Shown in pieces: positions 29,332 to 43,200 of a stretch of DNA of 64,000 bases. Made by a program: the position numbers and the translations under genes. The first letter of the stretch is position 1, and every line of letters starts with the position of its first letter. The stretch comes from Pseudomonas viridiflava. GTDB taxonomy: Bacteria; Pseudomonadota; Gammaproteobacteria; Pseudomonadales; Pseudomonadaceae. The notes below the pieces were generated by a model that searched no databases, was not told the origin of the DNA, and worked only from the letters and a program-made list of their open reading frames with translations. The stretch is taken from contig NZ_UTVH01000034.1 in assembly GCF_900585905.1 (NCBI RefSeq), forward strand, positions 310,001 to 374,000. The letters run 5' to 3'.

Positions 29332-31941
29332 ATGGGCAAATCGCTGGTCATCGTGGAATCCCCGGCTAAGGCCAAGACCATCAACAAGTATTTGGGCAAC
29401 CAGTACGTGGTGAAGTCGAGTATCGGCCATATCCGAGACCTGCCCACCAGCGGTTCGGCTAGTGCCAACAAGGAACCGGTCAAACGCGGCAAGGCTGCGG
29501 TTGGCGAGGGGCCTGTGCTGACGCCTAAAGAGAAGGCGAAAAAGCAGCTCGTGGCGCGCATGGGCGTAGATCCCGATCAAGGCTGGAAAGCCAAGTACGA
29601 AATCCTTCCCGGCAAGGAGAAGGTGATCGAAGAGCTGCGCCGGCTCGCCAAAGACGCTGACATCATCTATCTCGCGACGGACTTGGACCGCGAGGGGGAA
29701 GCCATTGCCTGGCACCTGCGCGAAGCCATAGGCGGCGACGACAGCCGCTACAAGCGCGTGGTGTTCAACGAAATCACCAAGAAGGCCATCCAGGAAGCCT
29801 TCTCCAGGCCGGGCGAGCTGGACATCGACCGCGTCAATGCCCAACAGGCCCGTCGCTTCCTCGACCGGGTAGTGGGCTACATGGTTTCGCCCCTGCTGTG
29901 GCAAAAGATCGCTCGCGGCTTGTCTGCCGGGCGTGTGCAGTCGGTTGCGGTGAAGCTGGTAGTAGAGCGTGAGCGTGAAATCCGCGCTTTTAACCCTGAA
30001 GAATACTGGGAAGTGCACGCCGACCTGGGCACCGCCAAAGGCGCCAACGTGCGCTTTGAAGTGGCTCGGGAAAACGGTGAGGCGTTCAAGCCGCTGAATG
30101 AAGCCCAGGCCATGGCTGCGCTGGAAAAGCTCAAGTCGTCCAGCTACAGCATCGCCAAGCGTGAAGACAAGCCGACCAGCAGCAAACCGTCGGCACCTTT
30201 CATCACCTCGACGCTGCAGCAGGCTGCGAGCAACCGTCTGGGTTACGGCGTGAAGAAAACCATGATGATGGCTCAGCGCTTGTATGAGGCGGGCTACATC
30301 ACCTACATGCGTACCGACTCCACCAACCTGTCGGCCGATGCCGTCAGCATGGCGCGTGATTACATCGAAGCCGAGTTCGGCAAGAAATACCTGCCGGAAT
30401 CGCCCAACGTCTACAGCAGCAAGGAAGGCGCGCAAGAGGCGCACGAAGCCATTCGTCCTTCCGATGTCAATACTCACCCAAGCAAGCTGACCGGCATGGA
30501 ACGCGATGCCGAGCGGCTGTACGAGTTGATCTGGCGTCAGTTCGTCGCGTGCCAGATGCCGCCTGCGCAGTACCTGTCGACAACCGTGAGCGTTGCCGCT
30601 TCTGGCTTTGAACTGCGTGCCAAGGGTCGCATCCTGAAATTCGACGGCTACACCCGTGTGCTGCCGCAGATGACCAAACCGGGTGACGACGATGTGTTGC
30701 CGGACATGGCTCAGGGCGACAGCCTCAAGTTGATCAAGCTCGATCCGAGCCAGCACTTCACCAAGCCCCCTGCGCGATACTCCGAAGCCAGTCTGGTCAA
30801 AGAGATGGAAAAACGCGGTATCGGTCGGCCTTCAACCTACGCCGCGATTATCTCGACCATTCAGGATCGGGGCTATGTCGCACTGCATAACCGCCGTTTC
30901 TATTCGGAAAAAATGGGCGACATCGTCACCGAGCGCTTGTCCGAGAGCTTTTCCAATCTGATGGATTACGGCTTTACCGCGGGCATGGAAGAAAACCTCG
31001 ACGACGTGGCTCACGGCGAACGAGACTGGAAGAACGTGCTGGACGAGTTCTACGGCGACTTCCGCAAGAAGCTGGAAGTGGCCGAAGCGCCCGACAGCGG
31101 CATGCGCGCCAACGAGCCGGTGATGACTGACATTCCGTGCAAGGTGTGCGGTCGGCCGATGCAGATTCGTACCGCCTCCACCGGCGTGTTCCTCGGTTGC
31201 TCCGGCTACAGCCTGCCACCGAAAGAGCGCTGCAAGGCCACCGTCAACCTCATCCCGGGAGACGAGATCGCCGAAGATGACGAGGGTGAGTCCGAGTCCC
31301 GGGTGCTGCTGGGCAAGCATCGCTGCCACATCTGCAGCACCGCCATGGATGCCTACCTGCTGGATGAAAAACACAAGCTGCACATCTGCGGCAACAATCC
31401 GGATTGTGTAGGCTTTGAAGTGGAAGAGGGCACGTACCGCATCAAGGGCTACGAAGGCCCGAGCCTGGAGTGCGACAAGTGCGGCAGTGAGATGCAGCTC
31501 AAAACCGGCCGTTTCGGCAAGTTTTTCGGCTGCACCAACCCTGATTGCAAGAACACGCGCAAGCTGTTGAAAAGTGGCGACGCGGCGCCGCCGAAGATGG
31601 ACCCTGTGAAGATGCCGGAACTCAAGTGTGACAAGGTGGACGACACCTACATCTTGCGTGATGGCGCGTCAGGTCTGTTTTTGGCGGCCAGTCAGTTCCC
31701 GAAAAACCGCGAAACCCGGGCGCCGCTGGTCATGGAAATCGTCCCGCACAAGGCCGAGATCGATCCCAAGTATCACTTCCTCTGTGAGGCGCCACAGAAA
31801 GATCCGGATGGCCGTCCGGCTGTTATTCGCTACAGCCGTAAAACCAAGGAGCAGTACGTACAGACCGAGGTTGAAGGCAAGCCGACCGGCTGGAAGGCGT
31901 TCTACGACGGTAAGGCGTGGAAGGTCGAAGACAAGCGTTGA
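29332..31941 (+). CDS. topA: DNA topoisomerase I
   Basis: An 869-residue type IA topoisomerase. The TOPRIM acids are in TDLDREGE (117-124), and the active-site tyrosine is Tyr325 in [13 protein letters not shown]. The C-terminal third carries cysteine-rich zinc-ribbon repeats (CKVCGRPM..., CHICSTAM..., CDKCGSEM...CTNPDC). It relaxes negative supercoils behind RNA polymerase. The length and domain order are normal for Pseudomonas. Confidence 0.97.
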   Translation: MGKSLVIVESPAKAKTINKYLGNQYVVKSSIGHIRDLPTSGSASANKEPVKRGKAAVGEGPVLTPKEKAKKQLVARMGVDPDQGWKAKYEILPGKEKVIEELRRLAKDADIIYLATDLDREGEAIAWHLREAIGGDDSRYKRVVFNEITKKAIQEAFSRPGELDIDRVNAQQARRFLDRVVGYMVSPLLWQKIARGLSAGRVQSVAVKLVVEREREIRAFNPEEYWEVHADLGTAKGANVRFEVARENGEAFKPLNEAQAMAALEKLKSSSYSIAKREDKPTSSKPSAPFITSTLQQAASNRLGYGVKKTMMMAQRLYEAGYITYMRTDSTNLSADAVSMARDYIEAEFGKKYLPESPNVYSSKEGAQEAHEAIRPSDVNTHPSKLTGMERDAERLYELIWRQFVACQMPPAQYLSTTVSVAASGFELRAKGRILKFDGYTRVLPQMTKPGDDDVLPDMAQGDSLKLIKLDPSQHFTKPPARYSEASLVKEMEKRGIGRPSTYAAIISTIQDRGYVALHNRRFYSEKMGDIVTERLSESFSNLMDYGFTAGMEENLDDVAHGERDWKNVLDEFYGDFRKKLEVAEAPDSGMRANEPVMTDIPCKVCGRPMQIRTASTGVFLGCSGYSLPPKERCKATVNLIPGDEIAEDDEGESESRVLLGKHRCHICSTAMDAYLLDEKHKLHICGNNPDCVGFEVEEGTYRIKGYEGPSLECDKCGSEMQLKTGRFGKFFGCTNPDCKNTRKLLKSGDAAPPKMDPVKMPELKCDKVDDTYILRDGASGLFLAASQFPKNRETRAPLVMEIVPHKAEIDPKYHFLCEAPQKDPDGRPAVIRYSRKTKEQYVQTEVEGKPTGWKAFYDGKAWKVEDKR

Positions 31942-32043
31942 TCAAAACGCCTGACTCAATACCAAGCCCTCGGTATGCTGATGCTCCGGGGGCTTGGTCG
32001 TTTCAAGCCCGAATTTTCTGTCCGTGTCACGGAGGCTGTCGCC

Positions 32044-32565
32044 ATGGCTCACGAACTCTATACTCGCACCAATCAGAAGATTTACTTCGCCGGGCTCGCA
32101 CTGGAGGCCATGGGCAAAGCGCAAGAGGGCAAGGCGATGAACGCCCAGGCGCTGCTGCAGGCAGAGCGCGAGTGCGCACTTTTTCACCTATATGGCGCGC
32201 TACTGGGGCTGTGTCACGAGATTGCAGGCTATTACCGGCTGCCACAGGCGAATGCTTCGCGCCCAGAGCAATTGCTCACGCAGGAAGTGCTGGATGCCCT
32301 GACAATACCTGAGATGGCCGAGCTGGTTGAACTGGCTCAGCATCGCGAAACCTGGCTGGCCCAACTGCTTGGCGCTTATAACGCGCTATTCAAGCCACCG
32401 CAGGCGCCGCGCAAACCCAAAGGGGATGTCACCCAGCCGCTGATTGTGGCAGTGAATCTGGATGAGCAAACAGCGCCCGAGTTGACGCGCGAAGAGCTGG
32501 AAAGCTGGCGTCAACAGCTCAAGGGGCTGGCCATTCGCTTCAGAGAGGGTTTGAGCGAGTGCTGA
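32044..32565 (+). CDS. DUF6586-type hypothetical protein
   Basis: A 173-residue mainly helical protein, starting MAHELYTRTNQKIYFAGLAL. I recognise it as a conserved pseudomonad family next to topA (DUF6586 in recent annotation), without known function. There is no signal peptide or membrane helix. The middle has a Lys/Pro linker (FKPPQAPRKPKGD). The ATG at 32044 is the family start; the upstream frame is unsupported. It may be co-transcribed with topA. Confidence 0.8.
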   Translation: MAHELYTRTNQKIYFAGLALEAMGKAQEGKAMNAQALLQAERECALFHLYGALLGLCHEIAGYYRLPQANASRPEQLLTQEVLDALTIPEMAELVELAQHRETWLAQLLGAYNALFKPPQAPRKPKGDVTQPLIVAVNLDEQTAPELTREELESWRQQLKGLAIRFREGLSEC

Positions 32566-32653
32566 CGCAGCGTTAGAAGGGCAGTGATGGATGGACTAGG
32601 GCCTGAGCTCGACTCGCTGCTACAATGCAGACCTTAAGTGGAGTACTACCCTG

Positions 32654-32887
32654 ATGCCAACATCGTTTCTTGAAATTGTGGAATTACCTGACGGCCGAAT
32701 CGAGCTCCGTCGAGCCGAAGACGAAGGATCATTGGTTACTCTGGATTTCTCTGCAGATGCCAAGGAGTTTCTGCAAGGTCAGCACGTGGAAATTGCAAAA
32801 GCCATGTTGAGCGTAGGCGTGCAGATGGCTGGACGCCTGGCCGAGGGCGAGCTGGAAAAAGACGACGGTTCGCGCATTCTGCACTGA
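32654..32887 (+). CDS. Conserved hypothetical protein, 77 residues
   Basis: A small soluble protein, starting MPTSFLEIVELPDGRIELRR, with a helix near the C-terminus (EIAKAMLSVGVQMAGRLAE). It is conserved between topA and sulA in pseudomonads. No domain is recognised. The ATG has only a weak ribosome site (GGAGTACTACCCTG). Confidence 0.8.
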   Translation: MPTSFLEIVELPDGRIELRRAEDEGSLVTLDFSADAKEFLQGQHVEIAKAMLSVGVQMAGRLAEGELEKDDGSRILH

Positions 32888-32904
32888 ACCCGTTCACTCC
32901 AGAC

Positions 32905-33375
32905 TTACCCCAGACGAATGTTCAGACTCTGTGCCTGACCCAGTTTCGCGGCGTTGATCAGTTGTTGCCGTGATGTCGCACTGATCGGATTGACCCAGCT
33001 AACCACCGTATGGCTACGGCCCAGGCGAAGTGCTTCGCGTGCCAGCTCAAGGGCGCTCTGCGTGCCACGCGGTTGCAGTAACAGGATGCGCTCACGATTG
33101 AGCCCTGCATCGCGCAGCCAGCTCTGGGTGAGACTCGAAGGCGGCGCAATCAGTGTCAGCCATCGCTCCCCCGTGTCCTGACTCAATTCCCGCAGGATTG
33201 GCGCCAGCAGATTCAGGCAGCTCCCGGCTGCACCCCTTAATGACAGCTCGCTGAAAACCTCAGGTTCATTGTTCCATGATGGCTGTGCTGCTTCGGCAAG
33301 CATGGGCGCGATAGGTTGCGCCATGAAGGCTTCAAACAGCGAGAGTTGTGATTGGGGTGCCTGGACGAACTGCAT
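32905..33375 (-). CDS. sulA: Cell division inhibitor SulA
   Basis: A 156-residue SulA-type protein with the family blocks GERWLTLIAPPSSLTQSWL and SHTVVSWVNPISATSRQQL. It blocks FtsZ polymerisation during the SOS response. It starts 8 bp after the lexA stop codon on the same strand, so the two form one LexA-controlled operon, the usual arrangement in Pseudomonas. The N-terminal 40 residues are variable in the family. Confidence 0.92.
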   Translation of the reverse strand: MQFVQAPQSQLSLFEAFMAQPIAPMLAEAAQPSWNNEPEVFSELSLRGAAGSCLNLLAPILRELSQDTGERWLTLIAPPSSLTQSWLRDAGLNRERILLLQPRGTQSALELAREALRLGRSHTVVSWVNPISATSRQQLINAAKLGQAQSLNIRLG

Positions 33376-33383
33376 ACTGTCTC

Positions 33384-33992
33384 CTAGCGGCGTATGACGC
33401 CGACGCTCAAGCCTTCGATAACCAGTTCCTGATCTTTCAGATTGACTTCGATGGGCGCAAAGTCCGGGTTTTCTGCCAGAAGCCAGACCTTGCTGCCTTC
33501 ACGCTTGAATCGTTTGACGGTCACTTCGTCACCGATCCGCGCCACCACGATCTGGCCATTGCGAGCTTCTCGAGTGGTGTGCACGGCAAGCAGGTCGCCA
33601 TCCAGAATACCGACGTCCTTCATGCTCATGCCGTGCACCCTTAGCAGGTAATCGGCGCTCGGATGAAAAAACGCAGGGTTGATGCTCAAGGATTCTTCAA
33701 TGTGCTGCTGAGCCAGGATCGGCGCACCGGCTGCAACGCGACCAATGATCGGCAGGCCACTGTCGTCCGCCTTTGCTTCAAAGCCAGGGATGCGGATGCC
33801 GCGGGAAGCGCCTGGCGTCATTTCGATCGCGCCTTTGCGCGCCAGGGCCTTGAGGTGCTCTTCAGCAGCATTGGGGGATTTGAAGCCCAGTTCCTGAGCG
33901 ATCTCGGCGCGTGTCGGCGGGTAACCGTTGTCATCAAGGCAACGCTTGATGAACCCCAGGATTTCGGCTTGGCGTGGCGTCAGTTTGATCAT
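33384..33992 (-). CDS. lexA: LexA repressor
   Basis: A 202-residue SOS repressor: winged helix-turn-helix at 1-65 and a self-cleaving protease domain. The Ala-Gly cleavage site is in GRVAAGAP (88-89), and the catalytic pair is Ser123 (HGMSMKD) and Lys160 (DEVTVKRF). RecA filaments trigger cleavage after DNA damage. The gene is preceded by two LexA boxes, so it is autoregulated, and it is co-transcribed with sulA. Confidence 0.97.
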   Translation of the reverse strand: MIKLTPRQAEILGFIKRCLDDNGYPPTRAEIAQELGFKSPNAAEEHLKALARKGAIEMTPGASRGIRIPGFEAKADDSGLPIIGRVAAGAPILAQQHIEESLSINPAFFHPSADYLLRVHGMSMKDVGILDGDLLAVHTTREARNGQIVVARIGDEVTVKRFKREGSKVWLLAENPDFAPIEVNLKDQELVIEGLSVGVIRR

Positions 33993-34002
33993 GTGAATCG
34001 CT

Positions 34003-34018
34003 CTGGCTTTTTATACAG
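34003..34018 (-). promoter_or_regulatory. LexA box 1
   Basis: On the lower strand it reads CTGTATAAAAAGCCAG, a near-consensus SOS box, 10 bp upstream of the lexA ATG. Confidence 0.8.
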
Positions 34019-34021
34019 TGA

Positions 34022-34037
34022 CTGGGATTATATACAG
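34022..34037 (-). promoter_or_regulatory. LexA box 2
   Basis: On the lower strand it reads CTGTATATAATCCCAG. It lies 19 bp from box 1, almost two helical turns, so two LexA dimers could bind side by side. Confidence 0.8.
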
Positions 34038-34198
34038 TAAAAGCCGCTTGGCAATCGCCGTTTTGCGACCCTCGGGCGCAGAATACCGATTATGGGCCTG
34101 CCGAGGGTTTGCGCAGGGGGCTACAGGCCTTAATAGATATGGTTAAATACGCGCCATTGCCCACCACCCACGTGACTTCAAGCTTGACAGTGACTCAG

Positions 34199-34218
34199 TT
34201 TGAAACGTATGTTTCAAA
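34199..34218. promoter_or_regulatory. PsrA-type operator A
   Basis: A perfect inverted repeat with arms TTTGAAAC and GTTTCAAA around GTAT. It matches the published PsrA motif (G/C)AAAC-N(2-4)-GTTT(G/C) and lies 26 bp upstream of the psrA ATG. Confidence 0.75.
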
Positions 34219-34228
34219 CGAGTGTTTG
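34215..34228. promoter_or_regulatory. PsrA-type operator B, overlapping A
   Basis: CAAACGAGTGTTTG, an exact match to the PsrA motif, sharing four bases with operator A. The ribosome site of psrA (GGCAGAGAC) follows immediately. Confidence 0.75.
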
Positions 34229-34243
34229 TCAGGCAGAGACCTT

Positions 34244-34960
34244 ATGGCCCAGTCAGAAACCGTTGAACGCATCCTTGATGCTGCCGAACAGTTGTTCGCC
34301 GAAAAAGGCTTTGCCGAAACGTCGCTGCGACTTATCACCAGCAAGGCCTCGGTCAACCTGGCGGCAGTCAATTACCACTTCGGTTCGAAGAAAGCGCTGA
34401 TCCAGGCGGTTTTCTCGCGTTTTCTCGGGCCATTCTGCGTCAGCCTCGAGCGCGAGCTGGAGCGCCGTCAGGCAAGACCCGAGCACAAGCCGACGCTGGA
34501 AGAACTGCTTGAGATTCTGGTCGAGCAGGCGCTGGTGGTGCAGCCCCGCAGCAACAATGATCTGTCCATATTCATGCGCCTGCTGGGTCTGGCGTTCAGT
34601 CAGAGCCAGGGCCATTTGCGGCGTTACCTGGAAGACATGTACGGCAAGGTATTTCGCCGCTACATGACGCTGGTGAATGAAGCTGCGCCGCGCATCCCGC
34701 CCATCGAGCTGTTCTGGCGGGTGCACTTCATGCTGGGGGCTGCGGCATTCAGCATGTCCGGTATCAAGGCGTTGCGGGCTATTGCCGAAACCGATTTCGG
34801 CGTCAACACGTCCATCGAGCAGGTGATGCGCCTGATGGTGCCTTTCCTTGCTGCAGGCATGCGTGCAGAGACTGGCGTCACCGACACTGCGATGCTCAGC
34901 GCCCAGCTCAGGCCGCGCAGCAAGACCAGCGCCCCAGCGGCTATCGCGGCCAAGGCCTGA
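34244..34960 (+). CDS. psrA: TetR-family regulator PsrA
   Basis: A 238-residue TetR regulator with the N-terminal helix-turn-helix TSLRLITSKASVNLAAVNYHF, recognisable as PsrA. In pseudomonads PsrA senses long-chain fatty acids, represses fadBA and itself and activates rpoS. Two overlapping operator motifs lie in its own promoter, consistent with autoregulation. The start at 34244 (MAQSETVERIL) is the family start. The C-terminal tail is Ala/Arg-rich. Confidence 0.95.
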   Translation: MAQSETVERILDAAEQLFAEKGFAETSLRLITSKASVNLAAVNYHFGSKKALIQAVFSRFLGPFCVSLERELERRQARPEHKPTLEELLEILVEQALVVQPRSNNDLSIFMRLLGLAFSQSQGHLRRYLEDMYGKVFRRYMTLVNEAAPRIPPIELFWRVHFMLGAAAFSMSGIKALRAIAETDFGVNTSIEQVMRLMVPFLAAGMRAETGVTDTAMLSAQLRPRSKTSAPAAIAAKA

Positions 34961-35036
34961 GCTACGGCGCACGTTGCACCTGGCTCGATGATCAAGCACC
35001 ATTGTCCGGATTGAATATCGGCAATGGTGTTTTTAT

Positions 35037-36047
35037 ATGAGTTGTGGCCTGCAAGGCTCTTTGATGGTTGATGTCGCGGGCACCTGGCTGACGGCTGAAG
35101 ATCGCCAGTTTCTCCGCCAGCCAGAGGTGGGTGGCCTGATCATATTCGCCCGCAACATCGAACATCCGCGTCAGGTTCGTGAATTGAGCGCGGCCCTGCG
35201 CGCCATACGCCCGGATCTGCTATTGGCCGTGGATCAGGAGGGCGGCCGGGTTCAGCGGCTGCGCCAGGGCTTTGTGCGCCTGCCTGCCATGCGTGCAATC
35301 GCTGACCAGCCGCAGGCTGAAATGCTGGCAGAACACTGCGGTTGGCTGATGGCCACCGAGGTGCTGGCGGTCGGCCTTGACCTCAGCTTTGCGCCGGTGC
35401 TGGATCTCGACTACGGACGCAGTGCGGTGGTCGGCACCCGTGCCTTTGAAGGCGATCCGGAGCGCGCGGCGCTGCTGGCGGGTGCGTTTATTCGTGGCAT
35501 GAACGCCGCTGGCATGGCCGCTACGGGTAAGCATTTCCCCGGGCATGGCTGGGCCGAGGCTGACTCCCACGTTGCTATTCCCACCGATGAGCGCAGCCTG
35601 GAACAGATTCGCGCCCACGATCTGGTGCCCTTTGCCCGCCTCAGTCGTCAGTTGGCAGCGGTAATGCCTGCTCACGTTATTTACCCGCAGGTGGACGCGC
35701 AACCAGCCGGATTCTCCCGTCGCTGGCTGCAGGAAATCCTGCGCGGCGAACTGGGTTTTGACGGCGTGATCTTCAGCGATGACTTGTCCATGGCTGGGGC
35801 CCATGTGGTTGGCGATGCTGCGAGCCGTATCGAAGCTGCGCTGACGGCGGGCTGCGACATGGGTCTGGTGTGCAACGACCGGGCAGCTGCTGAGCTGGCC
35901 TTGAGCGCCGCACAGCGCTTGAAGGTCACGCCGTCAGCGCGCATCGCCCGGATGCGTGGGCAGGGCGTCCCCAGCACTGAATATCGTCAGCATCCACGCT
36001 GGCTTGCGGCACTGCACGCTTTGCGCGCTGCCCATCTGATCGACTGA
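35037..36047 (+). CDS. nagZ: Beta-N-acetylglucosaminidase NagZ
   Basis: A 336-residue family 3 glycosidase. The loop KHFPGHGWAEADSHVAIP carries the Asp-His acid/base dyad, and FSDDLSMAGA carries the nucleophile. It removes GlcNAc from 1,6-anhydromuropeptides in the cytoplasm during cell-wall recycling, downstream of Slt-type transglycosylases, and so affects AmpC induction. The ATG at 35037 has no good ribosome site; the ATG at 35064 (MVDVAGTW) has AAGG, but homologues start with the QGSLM segment, so the longer form is kept. It ends 9 bp before the next gene. Confidence 0.95.
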   Translation: MSCGLQGSLMVDVAGTWLTAEDRQFLRQPEVGGLIIFARNIEHPRQVRELSAALRAIRPDLLLAVDQEGGRVQRLRQGFVRLPAMRAIADQPQAEMLAEHCGWLMATEVLAVGLDLSFAPVLDLDYGRSAVVGTRAFEGDPERAALLAGAFIRGMNAAGMAATGKHFPGHGWAEADSHVAIPTDERSLEQIRAHDLVPFARLSRQLAAVMPAHVIYPQVDAQPAGFSRRWLQEILRGELGFDGVIFSDDLSMAGAHVVGDAASRIEAALTAGCDMGLVCNDRAAAELALSAAQRLKVTPSARIARMRGQGVPSTEYRQHPRWLAALHALRAAHLID

Positions 36048-36797
<750 letters not shown>

Positions 36798-36809
36798 TTG
36801 AAGCGACAC

Positions 36810-36899
36810 GTGGGACCGGCTTTAGCCGGGAAGACGCCATTGGCGGCGACACATCGGCTGAGCCTGCAATGCAGCCTTCCCGGCTAAAGCCGGTCCCAC
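36810..36899. repeat. REPIN (paired inverted REP elements)
   Basis: Two perfect 24-bp arms, 36810-36833 and 36876-36899, are separated by 42 bp. Each arm contains the hairpin CCGGCTTTAGCCGG and begins with GTGGGA on its own strand. This is the classical Pseudomonas REP doublet, located between convergent genes where it may also limit read-through. Confidence 0.9.
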
Positions 36900-36910
36900 A
36901 GCCCAAGCCG

Positions 36911-39649
<2,739 letters not shown>

Positions 39650-39732
39650 AGTTCAGGACAGCCCTACGCCGTAGCGATGCTCAAAAGGGGCAAGCGGCGC
39701 GCAATGCGTTGCTTGGTTGAATTGTTCAGGGT

Positions 39733-40257
39733 TCAGAGCGGCGATACCTTGATCAGCATGGCCAGGCTTCCGTGGTCCATGTAGATCAGCGCGCCGTTTT
39801 TTACCCGGGTGGTCTGCTTCATCCGCTCACTGCTGGTCAGTACGCCATGGTCATCGAGCTGGTTGACCCAGAAGTCTGCCGCGATATCGGTGAAGCGCGC
39901 AATGGCGATGCTCAGCGTGCCTTCTACAGGGAAATGCCCCAACTGCTGCGGGCCATCACTGATGGCGACCTTGCTTGCCTCGGCACTCAGGTCCTGTTGC
40001 CAGGCGCGATGCAGCAACACCTGATAACGACCACTGGCGTCGAGCTTGTCGGCCAGATCCTTGAGGGCGATGCTGCGCTCGCTTGGCGCCTCGATTCGCT
40101 GCGCGCCCGCCGCCCAGTTTTCAGGCGCAAACTGGCGAGTCGCCGCCGGTTCGCCCTGCTGCCGAAACAGGATCATTTCGACCTGGAAGGCGCCATCGGC
40201 AAACGCCGGTGGCGCGATCAACACCAGCAGCAGAACAAGTGAGTGCAGCACGCGCAT
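39733..40257 (-). CDS. CsiV-family protein
   Basis: A 174-residue secreted protein with a signal peptide (LVLLLVLIAPPAFA, cleavage after about residue 20). The block FQVEMILFRQ and the later HFPVEGTLSIAIARF match the CsiV family, first described in Shewanella as a periplasmic peptidoglycan-binding protein. The ATG at 40257 has AAGGATGC upstream and follows the mfd stop codon by 11 bp, so it belongs to the mfd operon. Confidence 0.85.
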   Translation of the reverse strand: MRVLHSLVLLLVLIAPPAFADGAFQVEMILFRQQGEPAATRQFAPENWAAGAQRIEAPSERSIALKDLADKLDASGRYQVLLHRAWQQDLSAEASKVAISDGPQQLGHFPVEGTLSIAIARFTDIAADFWVNQLDDHGVLTSSERMKQTTRVKNGALIYMDHGSLAMLIKVSPL

Positions 40258-40268
40258 CAGTGCATCCT

Positions 40269-43200
40269 TCAAACAGGTTTCGGGGTCAGACGCTCGAACA
40301 GCGCTTCAATGGTATTGAAGCGTTCTTCTGCGCGTTCCATCGGCACCATGAACTTGAACAGCGTGGCACCTTCGAACTTGTAGCGATTTGGCTGGCTCTG
40401 AATCAGCTTGATCAGGGTCAGCGGGTCCACCGGCGTTTCGGCAGCGAACTCGATGCGCCCACCCTGCGGGCCGCCGTCGACCTTCTTGATGCCCAGTTGC
40501 TCAGCCTGAAGCTTGAGCAGGGTGATGCGCACCAGGTTCTTGGTCGGTTCCGGCAGCAGGCCGAAACGATCGATCATTTCCACCTGCAGGTCTTTGAGGC
40601 TGTCCTCGTCGGCGGCATTGGCAATGCGCTTGTAAAGGATCAGCCGGGTGTGAACATCCGGCAGATAGGCCTCGGGAATCAGTGCAGGCACGCGCAGATT
40701 GATTTCCGGCCCGCCGCCCAGGGGCTGATCCAGGTTGGGCTGTTCGCCCTTGCGGATGGACTTGACAGCACGTTCGAGCATTTCCATGTACAGCGTAAAG
40801 CCCACGGCCTGAATCTGGCCGCTCTGGCCGTCGCCCAGCAACTCGCCTGCGCCGCGGATTTCCAGGTCGTTGGTCGCCAAGACAAAACCCGCCCCCAGAT
40901 CCTGCGTATTGGCGATGGCCTCAAGGCGCTTCTCGGCGTCAGGGGTGATCTGCTTGCGGGGTGGCGTCAGCAGGTAGGCGTAGGCCTGGTGGTGACTGCG
41001 CCCGACACGGCCGCGCAACTGGTGCAACTGCGCCAGACCGAACTTGTCGGCACGTTCGATGATGATGGTATTGGCGCTCGGCACGTCAATGCCGGTTTCA
41101 ATAATGGTCGAAGCGATCAGCACGTTGAAGCGCTTGTGGTAGAAATCGCTCATTACCTGCTCAAGATCGCGCTCGCGCATCTGCCCGTGACCGATGCCGA
41201 TGCGTGCCTCAGGAACCAGTTCGGCCAGGTCCGCAGCGCATTTCTCGATCGTCTTGACGTCGTTGTGCAGGTAATACACCTGTCCACCACGCAGCAGTTC
41301 GCGCAGCAGCGCTTCTTTTACCGTCGGCTTGTTCTGCTCCATGACGAAGGTGCGCACCGACAGGCGGCGCGCCGGTGGCGTGGCGATGATCGACAGGTCA
41401 CGCATGCCGGAAACGGCCATGTTCAGGGTGCGCGGGATCGGCGTGGCGGTGAGGGTCAGAATGTCCACCTCGCTGCGCAGCGCCTTGAGCTGTTCTTTCT
41501 GGCGCACGCCGAAACGGTGCTCTTCGTCGATGATGACCAGGCCCAGATTCTTGATCTTGACGTCGTCTTGCAGCAGCTTGTGGGTGCCAATGACAATGTC
41601 GATCTTGCCTTCGGCCAGATTCGCCACCGCTGCATTGACCTCTTTGGCAGACTTGAAGCGGCTCATGACTTCCACGGTCACCGGCCAGTCGGCAAAACGG
41701 TCGCGGAAGCTATTGTAGTGCTGCTGGGCGAGCAGGGTGGTGGGCACCAGGATCGCCACTTGACGCCCGCCGTGCACGGCAATGAACGCGGCGCGCATGG
41801 CCACTTCGGTCTTGCCGAAACCGACATCGCCGCAGACCAGCCGGTCCATGGGTTTGGGCGCCAGCATGTCGGCACGCACGGCTTCGATTGTGGTCTGTTG
41901 ATCGGGTGTTTCTTCGAACGGGAAACCCGCGCTGAACGTAGCGTAATCGGCTTTCGGGTCGGCAAATGCGTAACCTTCGCGTGCCGCGCGACGGGCATAG
42001 ATGTCCAGCAACTCTGCGGCAACGTCACGAACCTGCTCGGCGGCTTTGCGCTTGGCTTTCTGCCAGGTTTCGGAGCCCAGCCGGTGCAGCGGCGCGAGGG
42101 CATCGTCGCTGCCGGTGTAACGCGCAATCAGGTGCAGGTTGGCCACCGGCACGTACAGCTTGGCGTCTTCGGCATAGGCCAGCATGAGGAATTCGGCGAC
42201 TTGGTTTTCGACCTCCAGTGTTGCCAACCCGAGATAACGGCCAACCCCATGATCAATGTGCACCACCGGCGCGCCTTCGCGCAGCTCGGTAAGGTTTTTG
42301 ATCACGGCATCGTTGTTGCCACCGTCGCTGCGCTTCTCGCGGCGACGACGTTGCATGACCCGCTGACCAAAAAGAGGGCTTTCGGCGATCAGGGCAATGG
42401 CAGGCTGCTCGATCAGCAGGCCATCGTCCAGCGGCGCGATGGTGATTGCAAGGCGGTCCTTGCCGACGACAAAGTCATCCCAGCTGTCAACCGTTTTGGG
42501 GCGCAGTTTGAGGCGCTCCAGCAGTTCGAGAAGCACTTCCCGGCGCCCGGCAGACTCCGCCGTGAACAGGATGCGGCCATCGAATTCGTCGATGAACTTC
42601 GCCAGCGCCGCCAGCGGTTGGCTGGCTTTGGCTTCGATGGCGAGCTCGGGCAACAGCTGCGCCGGGAAACGTTCGCGGCCACCGCCTGCATCGACGTCCT
42701 GCTGGCTGACGACCACCCGCGGCCAGTCCTTGAGGCGGGCGAAGCACTCTTCCACCGGCAGGAACAGCTCGGCGGGCGGCAGCAATGGCCGCTCTGGATC
42801 GACGCGCCGTTCTTCGTAACGATTGCGCACGTCGTTCCAGAAGTTCTCTGCCGCCTGTTCGATGCCCGGCAGGGAGAACACTTGCGTGTCCTGAGGCAGG
42901 TAATCGAACAGGGTGGAGGTTTCTTCGAAAAACAGCGGCAGGTAGTACTCGATCCCGGCCGGCGTAATACCGCTGCTCAGGTCCTGAAAGATCGGGCTGC
43001 GACGGAAGTCGACGTCAAAGCGCTCACGAAAACGCGCTTTGAAGCGGGTGACTTCGTCTTTCTGCAGCGGGAATTCCCGTGCCGGCAGCAGACGCACCGA
43101 TTCGACCTTGTCGATGGAGCGCTGATTTTCCGGGTCGAAGGTGCGCAGGGTTTCGATTTCGTCATCGAACAAATCGATCCGGTAAGGCAGTTTGCTGCCC

